The notes under the pieces were generated by a model. That model worked only from the letters and a program-made list of their open reading frames with translations, was not told the origin of the DNA and did no database searches. From Planctomycetota bacterium (GTDB lineage Bacteria > Planctomycetota > Phycisphaerae > FEN-1346), in contig JAPLMO010000450.1 in assembly GCA_026386995.1 (NCBI GenBank), forward strand, positions 1 through 8,702: 8,702 bases of DNA, written 5' to 3'. A program made the position numbers and the translations under genes. Shown here one piece after another: positions 8,327 to 8,702 of the stretch. Position 1 is the first letter of the stretch. Each line of letters starts with the position of its first letter.

Positions 8327-8702
8327 CTACGCGATGGGGTCGCTCGCCGCAGAGTCGGCGGCGCGGGGCTTTCCGGTCGTCGGGGCGGCGGTCTTGGCGG
8401 GGCCGGCGGGGAGACGCGCGGGCGCGGGCGCAGCAGGTCTCGCGGCTCGCTTGGCGCACCGGTCGCATGTGCCGCACACCAGGTCGCTCTTCTCGCCGAA
8501 GTACCGGAGGATGTAGCGGCGGCGGCAGGCATCGCCGTTGATGTAGTCTTCCATCGCCTCCAGTTTCTCTTCCTCGTTGCGGCGCAGCAGTTCCTGCCGC
8601 TGCCAGTCGATGGGGACCTCCCGGAATGGCGGCGGCACATCGACCAGCTTCTGGATGCCGCGCCCGCGGAATGGCGGATCGTAGTCGATGTGGCCGGCCC
8701 CC
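8327..8702 (-). CDS. RecQ-family ATP-dependent DNA helicase, zinc-domain portion (5' end outside window)
   Basis: The frame enters from the right edge and runs 124 residues to TAG 8329-8327. It contains the end of the helicase core (DYDPPFRGRGI), then EEEKLEAMEDYINGDACRRRYILRYFGE and CGTCDRC. The four cysteines C59, C76, C79 and C82 (fragment numbering) have the spacing of the RecQ zinc-binding subdomain that follows the second RecA-like domain. After it comes a Pro/Ala/Lys linker ending in SDPIA, directly before the stop. In RecQ proteins this point normally runs into the first helix of the RQC domain, which is found here just beyond the stop in the same frame. The ATPase motifs would lie outside the window. 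RecQ helicases unwind DNA in recombination and fork repair. The protein would lack its RQC domain if the stop is respected. Confidence 0.85.
   Translation of the reverse strand, partial: GAGHIDYDPPFRGRGIQKLVDVPPPFREVPIDWQRQELLRRNEEEKLEAMEDYINGDACRRRYILRYFGEKSDLVCGTCDRCAKRAARPAAPAPARLPAGPAKTAAPTTGKPRAADSAASDPIA

Noticed and set aside
8232..8640. Other minus-strand frames around the TAG (for example from 8640) as evidence of a frameshift
   Set aside because: The zinc-domain and RQC-domain pieces are in one frame, so no frameshift is needed; the other frames are Arg/Pro-rich shadows.

Overview
The window is a GC-rich bacterial chromosome segment with ordinary housekeeping and accessory genes, separated by intergenic spacers unusually rich in palindromic repeats. 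GC-biased third codon positions, a GT3 ('eukaryotic-type') glycogen synthase, an EttA-type ABC-F protein, a RecQ of the long Zn/RQC type and hairpin-packed spacers suggest Planctomycetota or a related PVC-type lineage. This placement is inference; no marker in the window settles it.

Layout from left to right: the C-terminal tail of an unrecognised gene (2-145, +). A 536-base spacer with a four-unit hairpin-repeat array (206-397), a good sigma70-type promoter (464-491) and a long leader. typA/bipA (682-2538, +). A convergent spacer packed with four perfect hairpins (2602-2728). A GT3 glycogen synthase (2746-4563, -). A 188-base spacer. ettA (4752-6422, -). A divergent 538-base spacer with a MITE-like palindromic element flanked by an 8-bp direct repeat (6545-6684) and two more hairpins. 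A stand-alone hemerythrin/HHE protein (6961-7509, +). Converging on it with only 10 bases between is the C-terminal part of a RecQ-family helicase (8702 to 7520, -), split in frame by a TAG codon at 8327-8329.

The genes do not form one pathway. TypA and EttA are both ribosome-associated NTPases, but they lie on opposite strands with the glycogen synthase between them and are probably regulated separately. ettA and the glycogen synthase lie in the same direction and could be co-transcribed, though the 188-base gap and a palindrome between them argue against tight coupling. The hemerythrin stands alone and has its own strong ribosome binding site.

I see no CRISPR array, defence island, prophage, rRNA or tRNA, and no clear undescribed multi-gene system. 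The strongest leads are the in-frame amber codon inside the RQC domain of the RecQ gene, the 124-bp element with an exact 8-bp flanking duplication, and the hairpin array in which the stem sequence changes between units while base pairing is preserved.
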